A stretch of DNA of 64,000 nt from Cardinalis cardinalis (Eukaryota > Chordata > Aves > Passeriformes > Cardinalidae), in contig JACDOX010000018.1 of the NCBI GenBank assembly GCA_014549065.1, positions 7,176,151 through 7,240,150 of the forward strand, read 5' to 3'. The notes beneath the pieces were generated by a model, which saw only the letters and a list, made by a program, of their open reading frames with translations, had not been told where the DNA came from and searched no databases. The translations under genes and the position numbers were made by a program. Of the stretch, positions 38,397-49,708 are shown one piece after another. Within the stretch, counting starts at the first letter, position 1, and each line of letters starts with the position of its first letter.

Positions 38397-38423
38397 GAGG
38401 CTTACCCTTGTAGGGTAAGCCTC
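38397..38423. repeat. Perfect 11-bp GC-rich inverted repeat (hairpin, 5-nt loop)
   Basis: The arms GAGGCTTACCC and GGGTAAGCCTC are exact reverse complements around TTGTA. The left arm can also pair upstream: GGTAAG at 38,392-38,397 is complementary to CTTACC at 38,401-38,406 with a 3-nt loop. The region is also partly a direct repeat (CTTGTA, one variable base, GGTAAG, seen twice). It has two mutually exclusive folds, like a small switch, but no promoter, terminator context or gene is nearby. Confidence 0.9.
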
Positions 38424-39200
38424 CCTTCTAACTCTTCCCTTCTATCTTCCCAAAACTTGGAATATTTATGCAAAGTTTGAAGACGCAAAACAGACGCATT
38501 AAACAAATCTGTTCAGATGTATCTCTGCAGAGTAATATCATTCTGAGTATTACCTCCAGACTATGTTTTCTACTTTATTTGCTGAATCAGATCCTTAACT
38601 AGTGTAAAATTGGCATATTTCAATTGTATTTTCAGGTCTTGTTTATCATGTCAATATAGAATACACAGTCTAATATCTATTTTGATAGTAGAGGTGTAGG
38701 AGATAAAAATAAGTATACATTTAAAAACTTGAAGTCTTACACAAATGTTTCAAGTTTAAAATTATAAGAATCTCCTGCATTCATTGACAGCACTGTGAAT
38801 TTCTTCACACCACCAAAAATCAGGAAGCCAGAGCAGAGTTAATTCAGTAAATAAATTCTCACTCTTGAGAAAAAAAAATGCTGTAATTTGGAACTGAGGC
38901 CTGAGGTACACAGAAATATTGTAGTGTCTTACTGAAGTGTTACCTGAAGTGTTTGAGTTTGTTAAGTCTTATGTATCACCTGTTAAAATTATTCGCTGTC
39001 TATAGTAAGTTTATTTACCTAGGAAGTACTGTGAGACATGATGNTGTAATCATAAACTATTCACAGTCCATGGTATTTTGAATAATTTGGGTGAGATTGT
39101 GGAGGAAATCATAACAGTATCAAAAGTTAAAGCACATTGAGGCAACAGTCACAGTATCTCTGCTTTTCATGTGGGGTATCCATATTGCTTAAAAGGCCAT

Positions 39201-39772
39201 TGTGCTTGTTGGGGCTGAAATAGAGCTAAATTTCTTTATAGTAGCTGGCATAGGGCTGTGCTTGGATTTGTACTGGAAACAGGTTGACAGCAGAGGGATG
39301 TTTTTGTTACCATTGATCAGGGCTTAGGCAGAGTCAAGGCCTTTTCTGCTTCTCATATGGCTCCACCAGTGAGCAGTGGGAGCAAGGGGGGAACAAAGGG
39401 GGGAACAATGAGCTGGGAGGCAACACAGCTGGGACAGCTGACCCCAGCTGGCCAAAGCAATATCCCTTCTAGTCTGATGATGTGCTCAGTAAGAAAACTG
39501 GGTGGGAAGGTTGGTAAACAGTGGGGAGCACTGCTCAGGGCCTGGCTGGGCATGTGTNAGCTGGTGGTGAGAAACACTTTTCATTGTGTAACTTGTATTG
39601 CTTTGGTTTTATTTTTATCTGTCCTTGTAATTTTTCCTCTTTTGCTTATTGTTATTTTTGACTGTAAGTTATTAGACTGTATTTATCTTGGCCCACAAAT
39701 ATTCTCACCCCATCCCACTGAGGGGGGAGTAAGTGAGGAGTTGTGTGGTGCTGTTACCAGCTGAGTTTGTCA
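39201..39772 (+). mobile_element. Degraded ERVL-type solo LTR, plus strand
   Basis: The element starts TGTGCTTGTTGGGGCTGAAATAG and ends near CAGCTGAGTTTGTCA. Between them it follows, in order, the landmarks I recall for the common avian ERVL LTR: a TTTCTTTATAGTAGCTGGCA block, the phrase GAGTCAAGGCCTTTTCTGCTTC at about 39,330, ACAGCTGGGACAGCTGACCC at about 39,430, the AGTTATTAGACTGTATTTATCTTGG region near 39,670, and CATCCCACTGAGGGGGGAGT near the 3' end. It is diverged: where the family usually carries a TATAAA (39,490-39,496) this copy reads AGTAAGAAAAC, so the core promoter looks lost. I see no target-site duplication and no internal viral sequence. The 135-codon frame at 39,357-39,764 is a shadow of the LTR. 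Confidence 0.85.
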
Positions 39773-39845
39773 TATTCAGAACCATGTTAGGAAACTCAGC
39801 TTGTGTCATCTTAACTGTCCCAGAAAGATGATGGAAATGCATAGG

Positions 39846-39878
39846 AGACACTAGACATGAGACATAAGACACTAGACA
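39846..39878. repeat. 12-bp direct repeat
   Basis: AGACACTAGACA occurs at 39,846-39,857 and at 39,867-39,878, separated by nine bases that contain a further partial copy. It is a small local duplication about 70 bp beyond the ERVL LTR. Confidence 0.8.
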
Positions 39879-40186
39879 ATAAAATTCTAAATCAATAAAT
39901 TTTTCGGGCCATCAGGCAAGGATAGAAACAAGACAACATTGCCTAATGTTAGAAAAATAGCCTAAGAAAGCAATATTTCATTAATCATAATTTACAATAC
40001 CCTTTGTCATTGNCAGTCTGTTGGATATTGAAAAACTGGAACGTCTACTAGCACAAAACAACAATTTGCTTGTGACAGAAAAAACAATGGGAAAAGGTGG
40101 CTTCAGTTATACTCTCAAGTGTAAGTGCCTTCACTTACAATTCAAATAACTTTTATCTTATTTTTATTGTGAAATAATCATTTTTA

Positions 40187-40187
<1 letters not shown>
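39879..40187. other. Unique AT-rich sequence
   Basis: About 310 bp of AT-rich DNA leading into the trinucleotide microsatellite. Nothing was recognised. Confidence 0.5.

Positions 40188-40240
<53 letters not shown>
40188..40240. repeat. (ATT)n trinucleotide microsatellite
   Basis: Fifty-three bases of uninterrupted ATT units (nearly 18 copies). No interruptions are present, which usually goes with high length polymorphism. Confidence 0.97.
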
Positions 40241-43200
40241 GAAAAATACTTTTTTAACCTGAGCAAGTGAGATTCCAAAGGCAGTGGAAATATTCTATCC
40301 AATTTTTATTTGTTTTTCTAAGTGTAGAACAGTACAAGAAAAAAATACAGTTCAACATATATAAATATTTATAAATATACAGATAAGTGTAAATATACAT
40401 ATTTTACATTCATATACACATGTTCATGAAGCCTTTGCATACCCCAGCCACTATCAGTACACTTGTGCTACTTCTATCGAANGCCACAACCATTTCTGAC
40501 GATGGAGATTTCAAATCCTTCCCCAGTCTGGAACAGAAATGCCTAAACTTAATTTTGTTTCTAAGCCTTTCCTCCAATGTTATGACACTTTCACGGGGTG
40601 GTCTGCACATTTGGGTACCACTTTGTGTATTCCACCATACAGGCTCTTAGTGTAAGTAGTGTGACAAGTACAGACATCAGCGGTAACCACAGTAACACAC
40701 AGAGACAGGAGTGACCTCCCCAGGTGCACCCCAGGAGGGAACAGAGATTGCACTTTCCCCCTCCCTGTGTCACTTACACAGACAGGAGGCTTCTGCTCTG
40801 CTGTCACCTATCTCAGTAAAAATCCTGTTCCCTTTTCCACTGCTACTTGTAGCTGCAGGCAGCAGACACAAGGAAACAAAGAACTGGCGTCAGATACCTT
40901 CTCTTAACTGAATTCAAGGATTGCCATAGATTATGTCCAAGTCCTATTTAAACCAAAAAAGCCCTAAATCTGCTCTGTTGAAGAATTGATCCTAGCTCGT
41001 ACTAGTTCTTGCTAAGTGTACATAAAAGGTTAGTCCAGGATCACGTTATCACTGTCTTTTGTAGCTAGAGAGGGTAATCACTCAGTATCCTTTTCCTGTT
41101 CACTAGAGGAGATGCTTCCACTTTGGTCCCAGAATGCAGAGGGCATGTATTTTAATGTATTAAAACACTGCAAATTCAGTAATAAAATCATCACATTATT
41201 GCAATGTAAATTAGATGTATCCACCTAATTGTGGTAAATCATTATGTATTCTTATCTCAAAAACCTGAAAAATAGTTGATCATTTTTCAACTGAACTTTA
41301 AAGGAATGTATTGTTTTATTTTGTCTTAGAAGCCATGCAAATTTATTAATATGTCTAAGTCCTAAATATGTAGTCACCTATTAACAAATGCAAAGTTTAC
41401 AAAAATGTGCAAGTANATACTCTGAGTAGTATCTTAAAAATGCTGTATACCTAACCAGCACTGATGCTCATTCAGGTCTATGTATGATTTGATCACAATT
41501 CTCAATAAAAAACACTAAGTTTTGGTGCAGCTGACAAAACTAAAAAAAAGGTTGTTTTTGTGGAGACAGTTCAGCTCTGGGACACCAGACCTAGTTTTAG
41601 TACCATGGAACAACCACAGAGCTTCCCACAGTGTTTCCATTTGACTTCAGGCAAGATTATTCACCTACCCTGTGATTCAGTTCCCCAGGCACAAAATAAA
41701 GACATTTTCTTATCTCACTGGGGTGTTATAATGACAAAACTGAGTAACTGTGATGTGCTCACATGCTAGAGCAGACAGCCACGGAAGCACTTAGACCCAC
41801 AGTAAGACATACAACCCAAAAGTTTAACTCAAATTATCTGATACATTCTAAGGGCTCTTATCTTTAAAGGGAAGCCTTTCCATAAGCAAACCAAATGATC
41901 TAGTCTCAGGCTAACTAGGCTAAGTGGGATCTTTCTTCTTTCCTTTGAACAGGTTTCAAAGTAAAACAAGATAAGCAGAAGCCCCTTAGAGGACCTCTCT
42001 TCACAGAGAACTGGGATGTGACAAGAAGCGCAAAGCATCTCTAATTTCAGGAGCAAAAGCTTTAGTTTGGTAGGGTGAAACGTAGTGTTTACATCCACAA
42101 TAGATAAAAGAAATAAATTCCCCAGTCCTCAGGGGATGTGCCGCAGGGAATTCTTTTCCCTTTGTTTTCCCCTTTGTTTTAAGTGCAGACAGATGCCAAT
42201 CAATGAAATAGTATGCTACAGGAATTTAAAGATTTTCCATACAGTACTAAAACATTCACCTCTGCTTTCTCTAAATAGATGGATCAATTCATTTGTACTT
42301 TATAGCTGCTAAATAAATTAATTAATCACCTTGAAAACTATTTTTTACTAATTGATTAGCACTAAAAATATACCACTAGTAAGCTTTTACATGAGTTGTT
42401 TTGGCTGGAAATTGATACTTAATCTCATTTAAATGCCTGTCAAGGTTGGGTTGTTTTTTGGTGGCTTTTGACAAAATAATGACAATATTGTAAAGTGAAA
42501 ACACATCTCTATAAAAAGTAATTTCAAAAATCAGAATTTCTGTCATGTTCTTAAATATGATTTACATTTTGTTCAATAATAATGCCATCCTACTCTCCAC
42601 AAAGTAATGCATCACTTAACATTTGTGTATGCACAGTTTCTTTAGAGACAGACAAACAATTTTCTCAGTAAATTTTTCTGTTCTGAGAATGACTGAAAAC
42701 TGATCATTCTTCCCGAAAGCAAGGCACTGTCGAATGAGTTCTAATGCTTTGTTCTTAGTAGTTAATACTTGATACCAAAGAAGTTCCCCAACACAAGTAA
42801 TATTATATACCTATACCCTGTCTTCACTGCTGTGGCACACACTAATTGTATGTGTGCTCAAACTCCTGCCTCAGTCAGTTAATCATTTTTGCATCAAGGC
42901 TCTCTGGAGAGACTTATAGCACCTGCCAGTAGTCCTCTCAATAAAAGCAGACTAATAGCCATCAGTGTTCTTTAGCACACACAGAAGAAAAGCAGCTATA
43001 TCTTAATGGGTCAGACACGTTTATATGTTTTTCTACAAGCTCATGTCCCTCCCATACCAACTGTGAATCAACCTCATCACCTGACATATTTACTGTTCTG
43101 TAGGTAATAAAAGATTGCTAGTCATCCTACTATTGCTTTGCCACTTGGGTGCATGTGAAGCGTGTCATTTGAGGTCACAGACCTATTATCCCAGTACAAT

Positions 43201-44220
43201 AGCATGAAGTATATCGCCCTGGTGTAGATGCATTATTAAGCCTGGAAGAAATTTCAGCAAGGGCAAATACCATCAAATACAGTGAGAGATGCAGCTTTTT
43301 GTTGTTCCTTTTTTTTTATTTTTCTTTTTTCTTTTTTCTTTTTTTTTGTTGTTGAAGAGTGGAAGTTGCAGAAAAAGTATCAGAGAACACATGTGCATGA
43401 TTAAATTTTGATAAGTTGCTTGACATCTTTCAATCTTTGACTTGAGTCTCTATGCCTGTGCAAAATTTCCAAAAATTAAGACAGTCGCTATGAAATGGAG
43501 CATAATGTCAACAAAACCAAAGTCATATATGGAAACTGAGTGCTTAACCCTGACATACAAAAATGGGAGTATTAGTCTGGATTGAGAGTAAAATGTTGCT
43601 GAGAATTTACCAAGGTGTGTAAGTTGTGGCACTTCCTGCACTCGCAGCTTGCAAGGAAAAACATGGCATGCAGTACTTGGCTGGTCTAACAATGAGAAAG
43701 TTAAACAAACATCAGTGTGGTTCAAGAGATCTCAGTTAAATAGTTAAGTAACTCTGACTTAGCTTGTATCATTTAGCAACATATGGCTACACACTGAATA
43801 ACGTAAATACAAGGAAGAATATGCTCATGACTGAACCCTCAGATACCCACATATAAGGGTAACAAAACCACAANGAAACCCCAACAATATTTATTGCAAC
43901 TGAAAACTCCTGATTTAATCTCCTAGAATGATTGTACTACCTAGGAAAAAGTGAGGAAAGGTTCTTTCCACTAATTCTTCTCTCTCCTGGTTATCCTAAA
44001 CCAAAAGGAATCTCTAGCTTTTCAGATAAATGAAATACAGACATTTCTTCTAAAATTAAATCTAGAGTTCAATAGGGAGCTTGATCCCAGCTATCTAATT
44101 CTTTTAAAACTCTGGGGGAAAGCTGTACTGTCTATTAAAACCCACTAAATTAATTTAAATGTAAAACTCCTGTAAATTAATTGTGTGTGCCCTTTTGAGA
44201 TGTTTCCTGCTCTGCCACAC
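40241..44220. other. Unique noncoding sequence
   Basis: No supported gene. It includes a 14-bp palindrome TATAAATATTTATA at about 40,360, a GC-richer stretch at 40,490-40,870 with open frames of 60-76 codons on both strands that match nothing known, and a T/C-rich low-complexity run at about 43,295-43,354. Confidence 0.5.
43295..43354. repeat. T/C-rich low-complexity run
   Basis: A run of T-blocks interrupted by single C, G or A residues, including TTTTTTC repeats. The composition is pyrimidine-rich without a fixed unit. Confidence 0.7.
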
Positions 44221-44470
44221 CGAGGGACCGGAAATGTGTGAGTTCAACCACCTCAGACTGAACCTACTACAAAACCTCCAGTGAAGTTGCTGCTGGTCAG
44301 TGAAGGGGCTGACATCCAGGAGGGNGAAATCAGCATCACCCAAACTGAATTAACCTAATGAAACATGATGTAACAATCACCGGAACCACTTTTCTGAGAT
44401 TGACAAAGTGGTGCCCTGAGCTCCTCCACGTCCTCTCGCACCCTAAACGGGAGCGGGCAGTGCATGTACG
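44221..44470. other. CpG-rich patch of unknown nature
   Basis: At least eight CpG dinucleotides fall in 250 bp (44,221, 44,229, 44,381, 44,429, 44,437, 44,448, 44,454 and 44,469), six of them within 90 bp, in a window that is otherwise strongly CpG-depleted. Around it, 44,336-44,612, frames of 61-84 codons are open on both strands, which reflects base composition and is not by itself evidence of coding. No transposon family was recognised. It could be a recently inserted element, a small regulatory CpG cluster or an exon that I cannot identify. Confidence 0.4.
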
Positions 44471-47400
44471 AGTTAACCAGCTCCATTCTTCCTTTGGGTT
44501 TGATGGCAGCCCTGCACCCACCATTGTTCCAGGGAAGGGTGCAGGACACAGACTGCAAGATTGTTATCCAGATGTTTCAAGCCACCCACAGAAAGGCATC
44601 AATGGGCTATAAATTTGTGAGGGGAGAGAAAGATTTGCAAAAGAATTGAAGGCAACCATAGGGAGAAGCAGGAATAAAAGGAGCTCTGCTGGTGGTAGGG
44701 TACCAGTAGATGGACAGGCTGGGGGCTTTCCTGTTGCAATCTGCTGCCTGCTAGCCATGAATTTTAACCACTTGTACACAGAGTGATTGCTTTCCTTGTT
44801 TAGACTTCTATTCACACACAGCCACATAGTCAGACAAAGGTCAGAATTACCAAAATACCATAAACTGCCTACACACAGCCTTTGAAAAAAGGAAGCATCT
44901 GGCTTACCAACATGGAGCTTTTTTCAAATTCTTCTGCAACCACATTGGGGATTTTCTTTACTTTTTTTCTTTAACTTCCATGCAGTGTTAACTTTCATGG
45001 GTGATTATATTCTTCCTTTTATGTCTAGAATATGTTCTACATTTTTTTGTTTTTGGTTTAAGTACTAATTACAAAGAAAAAGACAACTGTAATCCTAGAC
45101 AATTTAGGAAACAAACCAAAAGTCCTGATTTCACCTTTTTTTTTTTTTACTACTGAATAAGAACATTTTTCTACTAAATTTCAATCTGTAGGTTCCCAAA
45201 TGCAGGAAAGGATGAGTATTTTTATTTTGTCTCAAACACACCATAGTTATGTTGTACCAGTGAGAGCCATGTGTGTGTATGGACCAGCAGAGCTCACACC
45301 AGCAGGACTTGGATGTCTTCCTTCTCCCAGNCCTCAGTTCCTCATACTACCTAAACTGCCCCCAAAGCAGCCCAGTTTCTCAATGGGATTATGTTATACT
45401 GAGTTACTAATTATCCTGTGATTTCCTATCACATTTATGGGCAGAAAAGATCACTGCTGTCCTTTTCCATTGGAGCTGCATGGAAAGAGTAAGGTGTGCT
45501 CCTGAGGTTATAGTCAAAGCAGAAATAGCCACATCTGACTCTAATTTTCCTTAGATTTATCAAAAAAGGACAGAGGCTCCCTGGCTTTTACTCTGATGCA
45601 TAACTTTTCTGCATATTTCACTGGAGAAAATAATTGCAAAGGAACTTGCCACCAGGGTTATCTTCCAGGATTTTTTCATGCAGGAGATGAACCTTAGGTT
45701 TTAAACTTTAACTCAAGAATCCTAAAAATTGTCTGCAACTAAACTCAAGAAAAATCAGCATGATAGTAAAGCTTTAGAAAGTTCCATTATCTGGTACAAT
45801 ATATATTAAAGGAAATTACACTGAGAGACAAACCCCTCCTGGTATAATATTCTCTAGATGATCAATAAAAGCCGTGTGTTGTATCACAGAAGTTTGACCA
45901 GCATAGTTGCAGAGGAGACCTGTGCAGTTCATTATAAAAGCCCTTTGGGGACAGACAGCCTTGTTTCTAAACAGTGTTATTTATCATCAGAAAAGCAAAA
46001 ACCTATTATGAATCATAGTATCTGACATTATGGCCTAAGCATATGCACAAGACAGAAAGACCTTAAAACACCTGACATTGAACTAAGGAAGTGCATATTA
46101 GAGGTTTTTGTTTAATTTAGAGCAAAGGACACAGATTGTTCACTTCATATGAGGTCTCACCCCGAAGCAGCCACACAAGATGACATGATTGCATGACAGA
46201 CCACAAATGCCACGTAAACAACCAGTGCCCTTTGGCCATAATACTCATAATGTGATCAGAAGGTTCATAGCCAACATGAACATAACCAAAGATCTTGGCT
46301 GTATTGGATGAATGCAGGCTCTTTGGATTTCACGGAGCATCAAGTTAGCTGATATCCTCAGTTAGAAAAGCACAGTCAGCACTGGACATGTAAGGTTTAC
46401 TTCCCTTTTTCAGGGCTTAAAAAACTTTCAGATGTCACCAATCATAAACAAACAGACAAACACACAAACCACTAGACTGGATCTTGAGGACAAGTAATTT
46501 ATACTATTTGCAGTCTTCAGACCCAGGGTACTATGATTGTGCTTGATGTTCCCTATCCCATTATGTGCCTTCTACAAGAAAACTCAGTGGCTGTCATTGA
46601 GTTTTCAAGTTATTTTTAAAGCCTGCATTATGCATTTAGGGTAAGATTTTTAAGGACAAGACATTTTGAAGTACATTACATCTGACTCAAACTAACAATG
46701 AATTTCTCTGTCGTCTTACTGGATGAAAAGGAAGTCTTGGGTGAACCTGTTCTCTTTAATCACAGTGAAATAATACTCTTTGATTTTCAGTGCATGTCAT
46801 TCACAGTTATTTATAGGACAATGCTGGAAGTCAAAACAGTCATCAAGGGTTAGTAGATATTAGACTTAACATCATACGTTTTCATTAATGGGCTTAAATG
46901 AACAAGTAAAGAAATACTCCAGTGATTAAGGCTATTAGAAAACTAGTCACTCATATCAGCCACCAAACACGAGTCTCAAATTTCCATTAAAAAAGTATTT
47001 TCTGTCTTAATGAATGATTATTTGGTCACAATATGATTTTCTGAAAACAGCTAAATTATGATGCATCACTAAGTACTGATGGCTCAAAAATTTAATTGTC
47101 TGTGTCAGATTCTCTTCTTAAAAATCAGGCACTAGAATCCAAGCAGCTAAAACTATTATTTCTACAAATATAGCTAGTTTTAAGCAACATTACAGTCTTT
47201 TAAAAGCCCATTGCCATCTGCTCTGTCAAAGTAATAAATGAAGAAGTTAGATTTACATGTGGCACTCTGTTAAATGAGGTAAAGTTCAGAACAGACTTTT
47301 GCTTCCCAGCAGATGGGAATCTCCCAGCAGGGATGGAAGTCAACAAAGAGGGTAGTAGGGGGTTTCCATAAATTCATGTGATCCCTAGGCAGAACTAAAT

Positions 47401-48639
47401 GGATTAAATAACAAGGACTCTAGGAGTTAAGCTGTATCTTGTTATACTAAGATGCCTCTGCATATTAGGTACACAACAGTTATTCTTTCTTGATAAAGTA
47501 GAAAAAACATACTATGCTTTTTGTTTGAATTTTGACCTTGTTTTTCCTTGAGTCTTCTTGCGGAACTGCAGTGCATGAGGCAGACTATAAATGTCTTCTA
47601 CACAATAAGATATTCAAAAGTCTTTACTATCATAGAGAAAGGCAAAAAATGTCTGTGGATATCATTCAAGAGTTTCACTCTAGTATCCTAAAACTGCTAC
47701 CTTTAATTGTTCATTACCATTTGGTTCATAGCATTTATTGTTAGAGGTTTTTTAAAAGGATTTTTAATATTATTTATCTTTTCCAACGGCAAAAAGGGAC
47801 AAATTGGCTAAAATTTCCCTTATTTTGCAGACTTCTATTTATCTCCAAGATTCATCACATTTGAGGAGTTAGCAATCAAACAATAGTGTTTAAAAATGAA
47901 AATATTCATGGGAAAGTGATTGGATGAGTACAATATGTATCTTTAAAGTTATTTGTATGTTTGTCGGCAAAGAAATCGGCATTGAGTTTAGGTTTTATAT
48001 TTTAGGGCTTTGACCTTGAACAAGAAATTGAATAGCCAGTATTATGATGCATCTCAGTGAACAGATATGTTTGCCTTTGAATAGTCTTTCATATTTGCTT
48101 TTGACAGCATATTCCAAAATTAGTCTCCTGAATTTTTTATGCTTTGTCTGACATGGTTTCTGACATTCCTTGAACAAGCACCTGATCTGGAGTAAGGATT
48201 TTTACTTGAGTTTTTTATTTGTTTGTTTAAATTTACTTTGGCTGAAATCATGCCATTTTTTGCATCAGTGATCAAGATGACTGTTTCTTGTATTATTAAA
48301 TGATAAGGCTGCTCTTTTTTCACTGTTTCATTGCATTGGATTTTCAGTAGATGAAAACCAAAATTTGCCTGCATATGGTTTCAGTAGGTTGTATGAACAG
48401 GTTTCTTGCAGTGCATGCTATTTGAGATGCTGTATTTCACTTAATTCCAACTCAGACAAACACAAGGGAAAAAAGCGTTTGCTCCTGTAGCAGAAGTAAC
48501 AGACATTTGTTTAGTCTGAATGGTATTTTAATTAAGAAAAATTATTTTAAATTATACTTGATGTTAATAGAGAGAGGTGTTTAATTTTAGGCACAATACA
48601 GATATATGCTGATCCACACCAATAAATATCCACACAGGA
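44471..48639. other. Unique noncoding sequence
   Basis: No supported gene or transposon. A T13 run lies at 45,136-45,148. From the N at 45,331 onward no unresolved base occurs until 53,254. Short open frames (up to 87 codons) are unremarkable. Confidence 0.5.
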
Positions 48640-48840
48640 ATTTTGGACGGTTTTAATTAGAGAGATGACTACAGGGCTTGTGTCACCTGATTGCCTGACT
48701 GCTGAAAAATAGTTTCTTCATTTAGGAATGATGATTGATTTAGAGATACAGAATAATTAATATGACTGTGGCAAATCTTTAAATATTATTGTTTACAGAC
48801 TTTTTTGCTGAACCATCTTTTGTGCTTTATCTGACACTAA
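48640..48840. promoter_or_regulatory. Candidate conserved noncoding element (weak)
   Basis: Two hundred bases without low complexity carry several developmental factor-type motifs close together: TAATTA at 48,654-48,659 and 48,754-48,759 (homeodomain), TGATTGAT at 48,732-48,739 (PBX/HOX-like), TTGTTTAC at 48,789-48,796 (forkhead) and TTATCT at 48,827-48,832 (GATA, reverse). Such motifs are short and common in AT-rich DNA, so this is only a suggestion based on density and texture. No conservation data were available. Confidence 0.2.
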
Positions 48841-49666
48841 ACCTCATGAAGGATAATCCCTTTTCCAAGGAGGTAATACATTTCCAAAAGTCCTTTGTTA
48901 AGGTGACAGGCTAATAATTCTACCCCTTTCAGCCCTCTTTTCCTATATTGCCAAATCTTAGCATGTGAAATAAGTTTAGGGGGAGGATCTCTTTGTCAAA
49001 ATGCATTCATCACAATCTCATCCAAAATTCTGGCACACATTTTCATGTCTCTAAAAAGCTTGTAGCAATTTCAACAGCTGCTAACTTTGAACTGACTGGC
49101 TTTGGATCTACTGATAAGAAAAAAGAAAAGCCCAATAGAAGAGTGTAATGTGATAGAAATAGGGCTGCCCAGTCTCTTCAGCAGAAGTAGGACCATTTCC
49201 TACTGCAGAAGCATCGAAAGACATTCAGTTAACAAATAAATAATGGGCTACTGGTGGTTGATTTGCCAGTGAGCATCTACAGACAAGGTAATGATGAGAC
49301 AGTGGGAGTATCAGGTTGCAAGCTTCAAACTTCTTGAACATTCCTGTTTTCACATTCAGCTGAGCTGTCTTTATATCTGTCTGCCAGTGTTTTAGTGTTA
49401 GCCTGGTTATGAGTGGATGGGATAGTTCAGGCATAGAAATATTCTTTCTGTTCCTATTTTATTTGCAATATCTGTGTTTCAAAGAAGATTTTCGAAAGCA
49501 TAAACCTTTTTTTAAGAAAACTACAACAATAGAGATGAGTCTTTAATTTGCTTCCCCTGAATTAAGCATCCAGCTCCTATTGTTTTCAAAAATGAAGGAC
49601 CATGTTCATGACATGTTTACAAGACAGTACAAAAGGAAAACAGAAAACATAACCAAAGTGTAAATA

Positions 49667-49708
49667 TCTCTATGCCTATCTACATATCTATACATCTATC
49701 TAGATATA
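49667..49708. repeat. Degenerate ATCT microsatellite remnant
   Basis: Repeated TATCTA/CATCTA phrases with interruptions suggest a decayed tetranucleotide repeat. Confidence 0.6.

Larger units (their letters stand above)
32877..39200. other. Unique noncoding sequence
   Basis: No supported gene. Included are a short duplication of ATTTCCCTGCAA at 32,993-33,004 and 33,014-33,025, a T-rich run at 33,738-33,766, an A17 run at 37,628-37,644 and the hairpin at 38,397-38,423. Frames of 143 codons (36,286-36,717) and 110 codons (34,890-35,222) have no domain and biased, noncoding-like composition. A somewhat GC-richer stretch at 37,020-37,340 is open for 98 codons on the plus strand but matches nothing known to me. 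Confidence 0.5.
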
